DNA from: Oscillospiraceae bacterium | GTDB lineage: Bacteria > Bacillota > Clostridia > Oscillospirales > Oscillospiraceae | Direction of reading: 5' to 3' | DNA length: 53,358 nt | Assembly: GCA_020860205.1 (NCBI GenBank) | Contig: JAJBUU010000060.1 | Location: 1 to 53,358 of the forward strand | In this document: piece after piece, positions 1-8,334 of the stretch | How the letters are laid out: each line of letters opens with the position of its first letter | Numbering within the stretch: the first letter of the stretch is position 1 | The notes under the pieces: model-generated | Database searches by the model: none | Seen by the model: the letters and a program-made list of their open reading frames with translations, nothing else | What the model was told of the DNA's origin: nothing | Made by a program: the position numbers and the translations under genes

Positions 1-1525
1 CGGTCTGGATCGCGGTCACAACCGCGTCCTTGTTATAGACGTAATCGGTGGTATCGGGGACCTTATCCAGTGCGGAGTCTGTGGAATCCCAGTTATCATC
101 GATCCAATAGATCGCAATCGCGTCCGCCGCATCGTCCTTGATGTGGAAGAACTCATCACAGGCGTACTCGAACATTGCGGTCGGATTGATGGCGGCCGCC
201 ACATCATCGCCGGCCTCCGCCAGCGTGGAGAGCTGCTCCATGTACATATATGCCACGATATATGGTACATAAAGCGCGGTGGTCGGGGCAAAGTTATAGC
301 CGTTGCTGCCCGCTGTGACGGACTCATTCGCTGCATTGATGATAACCGGTGCGTCTTCATAGGCGCAGCCAACGTCCTCCATCAGTCCCTCCAGATATTC
401 ACGGGTCAGGGTGCTGCTGGTGCTGCCGGCATTACCGCCGCCACCGCCACCGCCGCCGGTGTTTCCGGTGCCGGAGGAGCTTGTGTAGCCATAGCCGGCG
501 GAGTAGATGACGATGACACCCGCGCCGGCGTCCAGAATATCTTCCATTGTATAGGTTCCGACGAGCCAGTTGACGGTATTGCCCACGGCGTAGGCGTCGC
601 CGCGGACATCGCCCGCATCTGCCGGGTCGATGAGCGTGAAGGTCAGGCCGTCGTCGCTGGTCGCGCTGATGCAGGCGCCGGTAAGCTTGGTCAGCGCGCC
701 GGTATCGAGCAGGGAGTCAATGTAGTATGGAACGCCGAACGCAAACTCCTGCAGGTTATAGCAGAGTGCCTTCGGGTCACCGTAGCGGGCGGAAAGCTCC
801 GGGTGATTTTCCAGATATTCGCTCATGGCCTCGCCCACTACCGTCCATGTGTAGGCGCGGGAGGTGACGGTACCGGCGGACATATCCGCGAACATCGGGT
901 CATAGTCGGCGTAACCCTCCTGATAATACTCCGATGTCGTATCCATCTCGTTTTTGACAAAATCAAGCTGCTCCAGAACGCTGGAGGAGAAGCCGATATA
1001 GAAGTCAATCATACGGTAAACGCCATAGCTGACGCCGCCATACTCCTCCGAAACCGTGTTGGCAGAGGTCGGAACTGACGCATTTCCGCTCAATGTGGAA
1101 TAAACGCCGTCGCTTGTACCGCCGGTGCCGATGCCGTGCTGATAAACGGTATTTTCGTCATAGTCTGCGGCGGAACCCTCGCGGATGGTTGTGGAAACCG
1201 AGCCGCTGAGCGTCGTACCGGGATACCAGTAGTTATAGTTCCAGATGTAAGGGTCCGGATTGTCGTTGATGTCCGTACCGGCCATGACGATCGCGCCGTT
1301 GAACAGGTTGCCTGCGATGGTATTGACACCGAGGATCAGCGGAACTTCCGACGAGGCGCGCTGCGCCGTTGTGGTCAGATAGCGGGTGCCATCCACCGTT
1401 TCAACGGACATCAGCTCCTCCGGGCTCTCGATTTCGATTGCGGTGACCGGGATGGAAATTCCAGCGAGCATCGCTGCCGCCAGAGCGGTTCCGAGTGCGC
1501 GCCGCAGGATTTTGCTTTTTTTCAT
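1..1525 (-). CDS. secreted protein of unknown function with poly-Gly linker (partial, runs off left edge)
   Basis: The reading frame is open from an ATG at 1525 to the window edge, giving 508 residues without a stop. An AGGAG ribosome site lies about 9 nt before the ATG. The N-terminus (MKKSKILRRALGTALAAAML) is a classic signal peptide ending near SIPVTA. The mature part is acidic and rich in Thr, Gly and Tyr, and about 370 residues in it has a run of eight glycines that looks like an interdomain linker. I do not recognise a family. The acidic, aromatic-rich composition is compatible with a cell-surface or substrate-binding protein, but this is a guess. It is preceded by a long structured leader and its own promoter, and it diverges from the SDR gene. 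The C-terminus lies outside the window. Confidence 0.85.
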   Translation of the reverse strand, partial: MKKSKILRRALGTALAAAMLAGISIPVTAIEIESPEELMSVETVDGTRYLTTTAQRASSEVPLILGVNTIAGNLFNGAIVMAGTDINDNPDPYIWNYNYWYPGTTLSGSVSTTIREGSAADYDENTVYQHGIGTGGTSDGVYSTLSGNASVPTSANTVSEEYGGVSYGVYRMIDFYIGFSSSVLEQLDFVKNEMDTTSEYYQEGYADYDPMFADMSAGTVTSRAYTWTVVGEAMSEYLENHPELSARYGDPKALCYNLQEFAFGVPYYIDSLLDTGALTKLTGACISATSDDGLTFTLIDPADAGDVRGDAYAVGNTVNWLVGTYTMEDILDAGAGVIVIYSAGYGYTSSSGTGNTGGGGGGGGNAGSTSSTLTREYLEGLMEDVGCAYEDAPVIINAANESVTAGSNGYNFAPTTALYVPYIVAYMYMEQLSTLAEAGDDVAAAINPTAMFEYACDEFFHIKDDAADAIAIYWIDDNWDSTDSALDKVPDTTDYVYNKDAVVTAIQT

Positions 1526-1944
1526 GCGTTTTTCACTCCTTTTTACAAAAATTTTACATGAAAAGAAAATATAATAAACAGGCCGCCTATCGCCCATTTA
1601 TCCAAAGATAGCGGGTGAAGGCGGCCTGACTGTTCCATGCGGACATGGCAAGCGAAAGCTCCCCCAAAAGGGGAAACCACAAAGCTCCGGCGCAGTTGTA
1701 CTGTGCCGCGGTTCGCGTTTTCTTTTCAATCAGGACGGTCGCTTCGTTTCCTCCACGCCGCGGGGAGATGCTTTTTCACGGTAAAAAAATCTCCCGGCCC
1801 AAGCTCCGGACGCGCGCTTTTCCTGCGCAAAATCGCCGCAATAGGAAATCTGTTTCCGACAGGAGAATGGGCTCGAAAACTATATTCTTTTTTTGAAAAA
1901 ACGGATTTTCAAAAACAAACTGAAACGCATAAGGATTTTCTTTC
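1526..1944 (-). promoter_or_regulatory. long structured 5' leader of the secreted-protein gene (candidate cis-regulatory RNA)
   Basis: No credible gene lies in this stretch. Read on the minus strand from the promoter at 1979-1951, it is a leader of about 420 nt. It contains a hairpin with GGGAGAT/ATCTCCC arms around 1765-1795, a second around 1662-1686 (CCCC-TTTT-GGGG core), and a terminal 10-bp hairpin followed by a U-rich tract just before the ribosome site. A terminator-like hairpin in a leader with no upstream gene suggests transcription attenuation. I could not match it to a known riboswitch consensus. Confidence 0.45.
1560..1628 (-). terminator. terminator-like hairpin in the leader (possible attenuator)
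   Basis: CAGGCCGCCT at 1579-1588 pairs perfectly with AGGCGGCCTG at 1619-1628. On the minus strand the stem is followed by TTTATTATATTTTC. It lies about 55 nt before the start codon of the left-edge gene and far downstream of that gene's promoter, so it can only act inside the leader transcript. Confidence 0.55.
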
Positions 1945-1950
1945 ATTATG

Positions 1951-1979
1951 ATTATCACTCATTTTTGAAAATATGTCAA
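1951..1979 (-). promoter_or_regulatory. sigma-A-type promoter for the left-edge secreted protein
   Basis: On the minus strand TTGACA (1979-1974), a 17-nt spacer and GATAAT (1956-1951) match the vegetative consensus closely. It faces the left-edge gene and diverges from the SDR promoter at 2123. Confidence 0.65.
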
Positions 1980-2122
1980 GCCCTGATTTCAAGATATTTT
2001 GTGGGTACGTTGTTCTTTTCCGGCTGAGAGGGACAAATCGTTTGTGAAAATTTTTCTTATTGCTAATTGTCAAAAATTTCTCAAACATTGATTTCAAAAT
2101 ATTTTCAAGATTTATATTTTTC

Positions 2123-2151
2123 TTGACAGGACGGTGTAAGTCGTGTATGAT
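2123..2151 (+). promoter_or_regulatory. promoter for the SDR gene
   Basis: TTGACA (2123-2128), 17 nt, TATGAT (2146-2151). The -10 box overlaps a possible upstream GTG start at 2143, so the real start must be the ATG at 2182. Confidence 0.75.
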
Positions 2152-2181
2152 TATTTCAAAACTGGAAAGGAAACTACAAGC

Positions 2182-2955
2182 ATGAAAAATTATTTTGATT
2201 TGAGCGGACAGACTGCGGTGATCACCGGCTGCTCCACCGGACTGGGTGTGCAGATGGCAAAGGCGCTGGCGAATCAGGGCAGCAACATTGTCTGTCTGGC
2301 GCGCCGCCGGGAAAAAGTGGATGAGAACGCGGCGATGCTCCAGCAGGAATTTGGTGTGAAGGCGCTGGGCGTGGTCTGCGACGTGACGGACACGGAGCAG
2401 GTGAATGCCGCAGTCCAGCAGGTGATTCAGGAATTTGGCCGCATCGACATCCTCATCAACAACGCCGGAACCGGCGGCGTCGTTCCTGCGGAGGAGATGT
2501 CGGACGAGGTTTTTGCGCATGAGATGGAGATCGACCTGTTCGGCTGCTTCAAAATGGCGCGTGCAGTCGCGGCAAAGGCGATGCTCCCGGCCGGCTATGG
2601 CCGTATCATCAATATTGCGTCCATGTATGGACTGGTCGGCAACAAAATCGCGCCGACTGCGGCCTACCACGCGGCGAAGGGCGGCGTGGTGAACCTGACG
2701 CGCGCGCTGGCTTCCGAGTGGGGCGGACGCGGCATCACCGTCAACGCCATCTGCCCCGGCTATTTTGAAACGCCGCTGACCAAAGAAACGCTGGACAGCC
2801 CGTTTTTCCAGGAGTACGCCAGGACGATGATTCCGATGGCGCGCTACGGCAAGGAGGGTGAGCTGGACACCGCCGCGATTTTCCTTGCTTCTCCGTGCAA
2901 TACCTATGTCAACGGGGCGATTCTCCCCGTGGACGGTGGGTATACCTGTATGTAA
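2182..2955 (+). CDS. SDR-family NAD(P)-dependent oxidoreductase (gluconate 5-dehydrogenase-like)
   Basis: This 257-residue protein is a classical short-chain dehydrogenase. The cofactor motif TGCSTGLG is at residues 15-22, NNAG at 93-96, the catalytic Ser at about 147 and YHAAK (Tyr162, Lys166) follow, and the C-terminus ends in PVDGGYTCM. Length and motif spacing fit the family. The opening DLSGQTAVITG and the overall pattern resemble gluconate 5-dehydrogenases and 3-oxoacyl-ACP reductase-like sugar or polyol dehydrogenases, but the substrate cannot be read from sequence. A GGAAAGGAAA ribosome site precedes the ATG. It is a single-gene unit with its own promoter and terminator. Confidence 0.9.
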   Translation: MKNYFDLSGQTAVITGCSTGLGVQMAKALANQGSNIVCLARRREKVDENAAMLQQEFGVKALGVVCDVTDTEQVNAAVQQVIQEFGRIDILINNAGTGGVVPAEEMSDEVFAHEMEIDLFGCFKMARAVAAKAMLPAGYGRIINIASMYGLVGNKIAPTAAYHAAKGGVVNLTRALASEWGGRGITVNAICPGYFETPLTKETLDSPFFQEYARTMIPMARYGKEGELDTAAIFLASPCNTYVNGAILPVDGGYTCM

Positions 2956-3024
2956 TATGAGGCGACATCGCGCGATTCGCGCTTACCGAATCGTGCGGAG
3001 CCGCATCAGAGAAATTTTCAGCGC

Positions 3025-3063
3025 AGGATGCGCCGCAGCTTTTTGCGGCGCATCCTGTTTTTT
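3025..3063 (+). terminator. rho-independent terminator after the SDR gene
   Basis: A perfect 12-bp stem, AGGATGCGCCGC / GCGGCGCATCCT, is closed by a short loop and followed by GTTTTTTG. Confidence 0.9.
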
Positions 3064-3235
3064 GCCTGCTTACCGCCGTGACGAACCCTGTTGCGCATCG
3101 TGCCTGCGGCAGAGATAACGCGCTTTTTGCCGGTTCCCGGTTTGACCCGAAACCAATATGAGCGCCGCCGCACGCTCCGCGCCTGCCAAAGGCTGCGGCG
3201 TAATCATAACCTTTCATTTTTTTCAAATATAACTA

Positions 3236-3264
3236 TTTACTTATGGGCGGAACTGTGATATAGT
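3236..3264 (+). promoter_or_regulatory. promoter for the LysR/aminopeptidase unit
   Basis: TTTACT (3236-3241), 17 nt, TATAGT (3259-3264), about 35 nt before the GTG start. The -35 box is imperfect. Confidence 0.5.
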
Positions 3265-3298
3265 AACAAGCAGATTTCTTGCAAGGGGTGGAATTTCT

Positions 3299-4222
3299 GT
3301 GACGATTGCGCAAATCAACTGTTTTATGGAGGTCGCCAGACACCAGAGCTTCTCGAAAGCCGCCGCGCAGCTGTTCATTTCCCAGCCCGCGGTGAGCAAA
3401 CAGGTATCCCTGTTGGAAAAAATGCTTGGCGTGGCGTTGATAGACCGCACCTACAGCACGATTCAGCTCACACAGGCCGGAAAAATGTTCTATGATTTCT
3501 TTGCGGAAAATACGGAGCGCTTTCACGAGCTTTTGGTGGAGGCCAAGCTGGTGGATCGCGGGCACGTTGGCGATTTGCAGCTCGGCTGTCTGGACGGCTG
3601 GGATATTTCCACGTTTTTCCCCAAAATGCAGGGCGTTCTGGAGGACAAGTATCCAAACCTGCATCTGCGGCTCAATGGCTATAACCATGCGCAGATTTTG
3701 GACGCGCTCTCGCGCGGTGAAATCGACGTGGCGGTGACGCTGGACATCACGCTGCATGGCGGACAGAGCAAATTTTCCTATCGTCCGTTCACCCACGCGC
3801 CCGTCGTCGTCCTGTTTTCCGCGCTGCACCCGCTGGCCGAAAAGAAGGACCTGTCGCTGTATGATTTCCGGGATTCCCCGTTCTACGTCATCACGCCGCA
3901 GGCGGTCGGCTCCAATGCGATGGAGCAGCTGACGCTGGACGTTTGCAAGGCTGCGGGCTTTCGTCCGCGCATCGAACACGTTCCGTCCTCAGCCAGCGTA
4001 CTGCTGCGCTTGCAGGGCGGACTTGGCGTACAAATCACCTGCGAATGGACCGGCGCGTGTATGCTGCCGCTCTATCGCATCATGCCGCTGGAGCGGGAGC
4101 TGGACATCGACGCGGTTTGGATGGAAAACCAGCAGAACCCCGCAAAGCATATCTTTTTGAACGAACTGTTTGCACATTATCAGTCTGAGGAAGAAAGCGA
4201 ACCCGAACAGGAGGAAGCGTGA
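3299..4222 (+). CDS. LysR-family transcriptional regulator
   Basis: The 307-residue protein has the typical LysR helix-turn-helix at residues 1-60 (IAQINCFMEVARHQSFSKAA, then QLFISQPAVSKQVSLLE). The effector-binding domain begins near residue 90 (GDLQLGCLDGWD). It starts at GTG 3299 behind an AAGGGGTGG ribosome site. LysR proteins bind DNA as tetramers and respond to a small ligand, which is unknown here. The tail is acidic (SEEESEPEQEEA). Three bases separate it from the aminopeptidase gene downstream on the same strand, so the two are almost certainly cotranscribed. That differs from the usual divergent LysR/target arrangement. The gene does not adjoin the SDR operon, which is terminated. 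Confidence 0.92.
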   Translation: MTIAQINCFMEVARHQSFSKAAAQLFISQPAVSKQVSLLEKMLGVALIDRTYSTIQLTQAGKMFYDFFAENTERFHELLVEAKLVDRGHVGDLQLGCLDGWDISTFFPKMQGVLEDKYPNLHLRLNGYNHAQILDALSRGEIDVAVTLDITLHGGQSKFSYRPFTHAPVVVLFSALHPLAEKKDLSLYDFRDSPFYVITPQAVGSNAMEQLTLDVCKAAGFRPRIEHVPSSASVLLRLQGGLGVQITCEWTGACMLPLYRIMPLERELDIDAVWMENQQNPAKHIFLNELFAHYQSEEESEPEQEEA

Positions 4223-4225
4223 ACG

Positions 4226-5461
4226 ATGCAGGAACATGACGTGCTGTGCCGCGCTTATGCCCGGCTTTTGATCCGGGAGGGCGTCAATTTGCAGCCGGGA
4301 CAGCGGCTGGTGCTGACCTGTCCGGTGGAGCGGGCGGATTTTGCGCGGCTCTGCGCGGAGGAGGCTTACGCCGCCGGGTGTGCCGAAGTGCTGCTGCGTT
4401 GGGAGGATGACCAAATCTCCCGCCTGAAATATCTTTATGCGGCGGACGCGGTCTTTGACCGGGTCAATCCGTGGGATGCGCTGCTGCCGGATACGCTCTC
4501 TGCGGAGGGCGCGGCATGGCTGGCCGTCCACGCAGAGGATCCGGCGCATTTGAAGGGCGTGGACCCGGCGCGCATCCGCCGGGCCAGCGCCGCGTCCGGC
4601 GCGGCATTGGCGGCGTTCCGCAAGCGGGAAACGCACAACGAATTTCCGTGGTGCGTCTGCTCCGTGCCGACTGCGGCGTGGGCCAGGACGGTGTTCCCCG
4701 ACCTGGATGAGGACGCCGCGATGGAGCGGCTTTGGACGGAGATATTCCGTGCCTGCCGCGTTACAGGCGGGGACGCGGTCCCCGCGTGGCGCGCCCACTC
4801 GGAAACGCTGCACCGCCGCGTGGAAGCGTTGAACCGCTATGTGTTCCGCACGCTGCACTACCGGAATGCGCTTGGCACCGACCTGACGGTGGAGCTGCCG
4901 GAAGGTCATTACTGGGCGGGCGGCGCGGAAAAATGCCTGACAAGCGGACTGGACTTTTCCGCCAATATTCCGACGGAGGAGGTGTTCACGCTGCCAAAGC
5001 GTGACGGCGTAAACGGCGTCGTGGCGGCCAGCAGGCCGCTGTCGCTCAATGGCAACATCGTAGAGGGGCTGCGCCTGACCCTGCAAAACGGAAAAATCAC
5101 AGACATCTGCGCCGCGCAGGGTGCAGAGATCGTGCGCGCCGCCACAGAAACGGACGAGGGCGCGTCCTGTTTCGGAGAGGTGGCGCTTGTCCCCAGCCGT
5201 TCCCCCATATCGGAATCCGGCGTTCTGTTTTATAATACGCTCTTTGACGAGAATGCCGCCTGTCATTTCGCCTTTGGCGATGCCTATCCCTGCATCCACG
5301 GCGCGGAGGAGATGAGCGCGGAGGAACTGCTTGCGCGCGGCGCAAACAGCTCGGTGATTCATGTTGATTTTATGGTCGGCACTCCCGATCTCTCTATCGT
5401 CGGCACGACCGCCGCCGGGGAAACGATCCCCGTTTTCACGGATGGGAATTTTGCATTTTAG
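4226..5461 (+). CDS. M29-family metallo-aminopeptidase (AmpS/PepS-like)
   Basis: This 411-residue protein matches the length of thermophilic-type M29 aminopeptidases, which use two metal ions to remove N-terminal amino acids in the cytosol. Conserved metal-ligand contexts are visible: NIPTEEVFT (Glu251), FGEVALVP (Glu318), ACHFAFGDAYP (His347) and VIHVDFMVG (His379, Asp381). The N-terminal YARLLIREGVNLQPGQRLVL is also typical. It directly follows the LysR gene and is followed by a bidirectional terminator. It may serve peptide turnover; a link to the ABC peptide transporter 28 kb away is not shown. Confidence 0.92.
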   Translation: MQEHDVLCRAYARLLIREGVNLQPGQRLVLTCPVERADFARLCAEEAYAAGCAEVLLRWEDDQISRLKYLYAADAVFDRVNPWDALLPDTLSAEGAAWLAVHAEDPAHLKGVDPARIRRASAASGAALAAFRKRETHNEFPWCVCSVPTAAWARTVFPDLDEDAAMERLWTEIFRACRVTGGDAVPAWRAHSETLHRRVEALNRYVFRTLHYRNALGTDLTVELPEGHYWAGGAEKCLTSGLDFSANIPTEEVFTLPKRDGVNGVVAASRPLSLNGNIVEGLRLTLQNGKITDICAAQGAEIVRAATETDEGASCFGEVALVPSRSPISESGVLFYNTLFDENAACHFAFGDAYPCIHGAEEMSAEELLARGANSSVIHVDFMVGTPDLSIVGTTAAGETIPVFTDGNFAF

Positions 5462-5540
5462 AGCGGGCAGCCGCCGACAGCGGCGAAACCGTCTGCTCCC
5501 ACGGGAACAAAATTCTTTCTGAAAAAATGACGAAACAGAA

Positions 5541-5630
5541 AAGAACCTCTGCTTCAATGGCTTTCGACGGGAGCTTTTGCGCTTCATTTGCGCAAAAAGC
5601 GATCCGTGGTCATTGAGCAGAGGTTCCTTG
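5541..5630. terminator. bidirectional terminator between convergent aminopeptidase and rnf units
   Basis: AGAACCTCTGCTTCAATG pairs with CATTGAGCAGAGGTTCC across a roughly 50-nt loop that itself contains TTTGCGC/GCGCAAA arms. There are A/T-rich flanks on both sides. It separates genes ending at 5461 (+) and 5653 (-). Confidence 0.7.
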
Positions 5631-5652
5631 CTTTATTTATGGGAACGCCGGT

Positions 5653-6453
5653 TCAGCGTTCGTCGCCGGGGAGAATGCACTTGCTGGGGCAAACGCCGCG
5701 GCAGGTGCCGCAGCCGGTGCATTTGTCGTAGTCGATGACGGAAAGGTTGTTCTCCATGTGGATCGCACCGTTGGGGCATTTGCGGGTGCAAAGACCGCAG
5801 CCGATGCAGCCGGCGGTACATTTTTTGCGCACCGCAGGCCCCTTGTCGTGGCTGGAGCAGGCGATATAGACGGGGGCTTTGGCGGGCAGCAACGCGATGA
5901 TGTGCTGGGGACAGGTCTTTGCGCAGATGCCGCAGCCGATGCAGCGCGAGGCCGTTACGCGCGCCAGACCGTTCTGCACGGAAATCGCTCCTTCGGGGCA
6001 GGCGGCGGCGCAGTCGCCATAGCCGAGACAGCCGAATGTGCAGCTTCCGTCGCCGCCGAAAAGCAGCTTGGCGGCGGTGCAGCTCTGCGCACCCTGATAG
6101 TCGCTCTTTTTTTGCGTCGCGTCGCAGGCGCCGCGGCAGCAGACGGTGGCGATCAGCGTTTCGGCGGCTTCAAACTGGACGCCCAGCACGGCGGATAATC
6201 CCTTCGCGGCGTCCGCGCCGCCGGGGACGCATTTGTTGATTTTTTCCTCCTCGCCGCTGGCCAGCGCGGCGGCATAGCCGTCGCAGCCCGCATAGCCGCA
6301 GGCGCCGCAGTTGGCGCCGGGCAGGCACTCACGCAAGGCGGGGAATTTTTCGTCTGTTTCCACACGCATATACTTTGACGAAACGACCAGCAGCAGCGCG
6401 CAGAGTGCGCCGATTATGCCGAGAACGGCAATGGCGATTAAAACAGCAGTCAT
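5653..6453 (-). CDS. rnfB: Rnf complex subunit RnfB (multi-cluster ferredoxin subunit)
   Basis: RnfB takes electrons from reduced ferredoxin and passes them into the membrane Rnf complex. The 266-residue protein has an N-terminal membrane helix (residues 1-25), then the RnfB-specific cluster motif CLPGANCGACGYAGC (Cys43, 49, 52, 57). Four ferredoxin-like motifs follow: CTFGCLGYGDCAAACP, CIGCGICAKTCP, CIGCGLCTRKCP and CTGCGTCRGVCP. This is a cluster-rich clostridial type. It is the last gene of rnfCDGEAB, 24 bases after rnfA, and precedes the bidirectional terminator. Confidence 0.97.
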   Translation of the reverse strand: MTAVLIAIAVLGIIGALCALLLVVSSKYMRVETDEKFPALRECLPGANCGACGYAGCDGYAAALASGEEEKINKCVPGGADAAKGLSAVLGVQFEAAETLIATVCCRGACDATQKKSDYQGAQSCTAAKLLFGGDGSCTFGCLGYGDCAAACPEGAISVQNGLARVTASRCIGCGICAKTCPQHIIALLPAKAPVYIACSSHDKGPAVRKKCTAGCIGCGLCTRKCPNGAIHMENNLSVIDYDKCTGCGTCRGVCPSKCILPGDER

Positions 6454-6477
6454 AGCTTCCGGAACCCTCCCTTCGCG

Positions 6478-7077
6478 TCAGCCGAACAGATTGTCCGCAA
6501 TGCCGGTGAAGCCCATGAATGTCATACTGGTCAGCGCGGCGGCGACCAGCGTAATGGGCAGACCGTTCCAGCACGCGGGCGGTTTGGCGCGCTCCAATGC
6601 CTTGCGCACGCCGCTGAACAGCACCAGCGCCAGACCAAAGCCCACGCCGGCGGCAAATCCGTCTACGCAGGATTCCAGCAGGTTGTAGTTCTCGGAGATG
6701 TTCAGCAGGGTGACGGCCAGCACCGCGCAGTTTGTGGTGATCAGCGGAAGATAGATGCCCAGCGCGCTGTAAAGCGGATGGACGAACCGCTTCAGGAAAA
6801 TCTCCACGAACTGCACGAGCGCAGCGATGACCAAGATGAAGATGATCGTAGAGAGATAGGCCAGCCCAAGCGGCACCATGATGTAAGTATAGATCAAATA
6901 GGTAACGGCGGAAGCAAGGGTCATAACAAAGATGACCGCGCCGGACATACCGAGACTGGAGGACAGCTTCTGGGAAACGCCCAAAAACGGGCAAATGCCA
7001 AGGAACTGCACAAGGACATAGTTTTCGGTGAATACCATCGTAAATGCGATGGCAAGAACGCCTGCAAGACCGCTCAT
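6478..7077 (-). CDS. rnfA: Rnf complex membrane subunit RnfA
   Basis: The 199-residue protein has about six membrane helices and the RnfA/RnfE-family motifs FLGICPFLGVSQ and TTNCAVLA, whose cysteines bind the intramembrane iron centre shared with RnfE. It is normal in length. The start ATG overlaps the stop codon of rnfE by four bases (ATGA), indicating translational coupling. It works with the other Rnf subunits to couple ferredoxin:NAD electron transfer to Na+ or H+ export. Confidence 0.97.
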   Translation of the reverse strand: MSGLAGVLAIAFTMVFTENYVLVQFLGICPFLGVSQKLSSSLGMSGAVIFVMTLASAVTYLIYTYIMVPLGLAYLSTIIFILVIAALVQFVEIFLKRFVHPLYSALGIYLPLITTNCAVLAVTLLNISENYNLLESCVDGFAAGVGFGLALVLFSGVRKALERAKPPACWNGLPITLVAAALTSMTFMGFTGIADNLFG

Positions 7078-7775
7078 TGTGCGTCAGCCCCCTTTCCGTC
7101 GTTCTCTGTTTTCTGCGCGCTGCATCCGCCTGCGGCGCAGCCCGCGCAGTTTTCGCAGCCCATTTTCGGCTCAAACTTTTTCCCGCGGCGGTTCATGCCG
7201 TAAACCAGCACGGCCATAGCCGCGCCAAAGCAGAGAAAGCCGCCGGGCGTTTGCGTGATGATGCCGATCTGGTAGCCCTCCGGGATGATACGCAGGCCGT
7301 AAATCGTGCCGCTGCCGACCAGCTCGCGCACAATGGCGATGCCGACGATGACGACGATGTAGCCAACGCCCATGCCAAGGCCGTCGATGATGGAGTCGCC
7401 TACGGAGTTTTTGCAGGCGAACATCTCCGCGCGGCCAAGCACGATGCAGTTGACGACGATCAGCGCAAGGAAAATGCCCAGAGAGTCATACAGGGAGGGC
7501 AGATACGCCTCCACCACCATTTCCACCAGCGTGACGAATGTGGCGATGACCACGATGAAGCACGGAATGCGTACCTGATCCGGGATCAGCCTGCGCAGCA
7601 GGGAGATGACCGCGTTGGAGCAGACCAGCACAAAGGTCAGCGCCACGCCCATACCCAGCGCGCCCGCGACCGTGACGGAAACGGCCAGTACCGAGCAGCA
7701 GCCCAGTGCAAGGATCAGGACCGGGTTTTCCTTAAAAATGCCGTTTGTAAAGATATTCCATTTGCTTTTTTTCAT
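7074..7775 (-). CDS. rnfE: Rnf complex membrane subunit RnfE
   Basis: I chose the ATG at 7775 (MKKSKWNIFTNGIFKENP) behind a GGGAG ribosome site; a longer frame upstream is not supported. The protein is 233 residues with about six helices. Paired-subunit motifs are LALGCCSVLAVS and IVVNCIVLGRAE, homologous to RnfA. It carries an extra cytoplasmic Cys-rich tail (MGCENCAGCAAGGC) near the end, which looks able to bind a metal or cluster. The coding region overlaps rnfA by four bases and begins 19 bases after rnfG. Confidence 0.96.
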   Translation of the reverse strand: MKKSKWNIFTNGIFKENPVLILALGCCSVLAVSVTVAGALGMGVALTFVLVCSNAVISLLRRLIPDQVRIPCFIVVIATFVTLVEMVVEAYLPSLYDSLGIFLALIVVNCIVLGRAEMFACKNSVGDSIIDGLGMGVGYIVVIVGIAIVRELVGSGTIYGLRIIPEGYQIGIITQTPGGFLCFGAAMAVLVYGMNRRGKKFEPKMGCENCAGCAAGGCSAQKTENDGKGADAQ

Positions 7776-7794
7776 ATGATTGCACGCTCCCCTC

Positions 7795-8334
7795 TCACTG
7801 CACGAGCGCGGCGTAAGCCGCAAGCGCTGCGTCCACGCCGGTTTTGACCGCGCGGCTGGAATAGCTTGCGCCGGAGATGGTATCGACGCTGCTGCTGTCG
7901 CCGGTCAGGCCGATGAACAGATCGGTATAGGCGCTCTGTCCCGCCTTGCTGCCGATACCGCTTGTTTCCGTGGAAACATTGGCGTTCAGCCCGACGATCT
8001 CGCCGTCCGGGTTCAGGCCGACGGTCACGGTCACGTCGCCGCCGTAGCCCTTGTTTGCAGAGGTAAAGACATAGCCAAGGCCGCTGTCTTCCACATAAGC
8101 GCCGGTCAGGTTCAGCAGGGACAGGTCGCAGTCCAGCTCCGTAAAGCCGGTCGCGCCGGGCAGAACGGCGGCGCGGGTCTGTTCCGCCTGAATGCGCGCG
8201 TTCTCCTCAATCACCGGCGCGGTGGCGCTGTTGACAAAGCCGAGCAGCGCGCCCACCACAACGCAGATGATCACCAGAACGACCAGCGGGTAAACGGTTT
8301 TCCAAAGACCGCCCTTTTCTTTTGCTTCGTTCAT
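7795..8334 (-). CDS. rnfG: Rnf complex flavoprotein subunit RnfG
   Basis: RnfG carries a covalently bound FMN on the outer face of the membrane. The chosen ATG at 8334 gives 179 residues with one N-terminal membrane helix (about 13-34) and an extracytoplasmic FMN-binding domain. The flavinylation motif reads DTISGASYSS (residues 151-160), so the acceptor is Ser157 rather than the usual Thr of SGAT. Attachment normally requires the flavin transferase ApbE, which is not encoded in this window. The start overlaps the rnfD stop by four bases (ATGA). Confidence 0.95.
   Translation of the reverse strand: MNEAKEKGGLWKTVYPLVVLVIICVVVGALLGFVNSATAPVIEENARIQAEQTRAAVLPGATGFTELDCDLSLLNLTGAYVEDSGLGYVFTSANKGYGGDVTVTVGLNPDGEIVGLNANVSTETSGIGSKAGQSAYTDLFIGLTGDSSSVDTISGASYSSRAVKTGVDAALAAYAALVQ

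Noticed and set aside
143-1078. 311-residue plus-strand open frame
   Set aside because: It is antisense to the left-edge secreted protein, which has a signal peptide and ribosome site. The plus frame is low-complexity and lacks a ribosome site.
3989-5587. 532-residue minus-strand open frame
   Set aside because: It is antisense to the M29 aminopeptidase. It is Arg/Gln/His-rich, typical of a GC-rich shadow frame.
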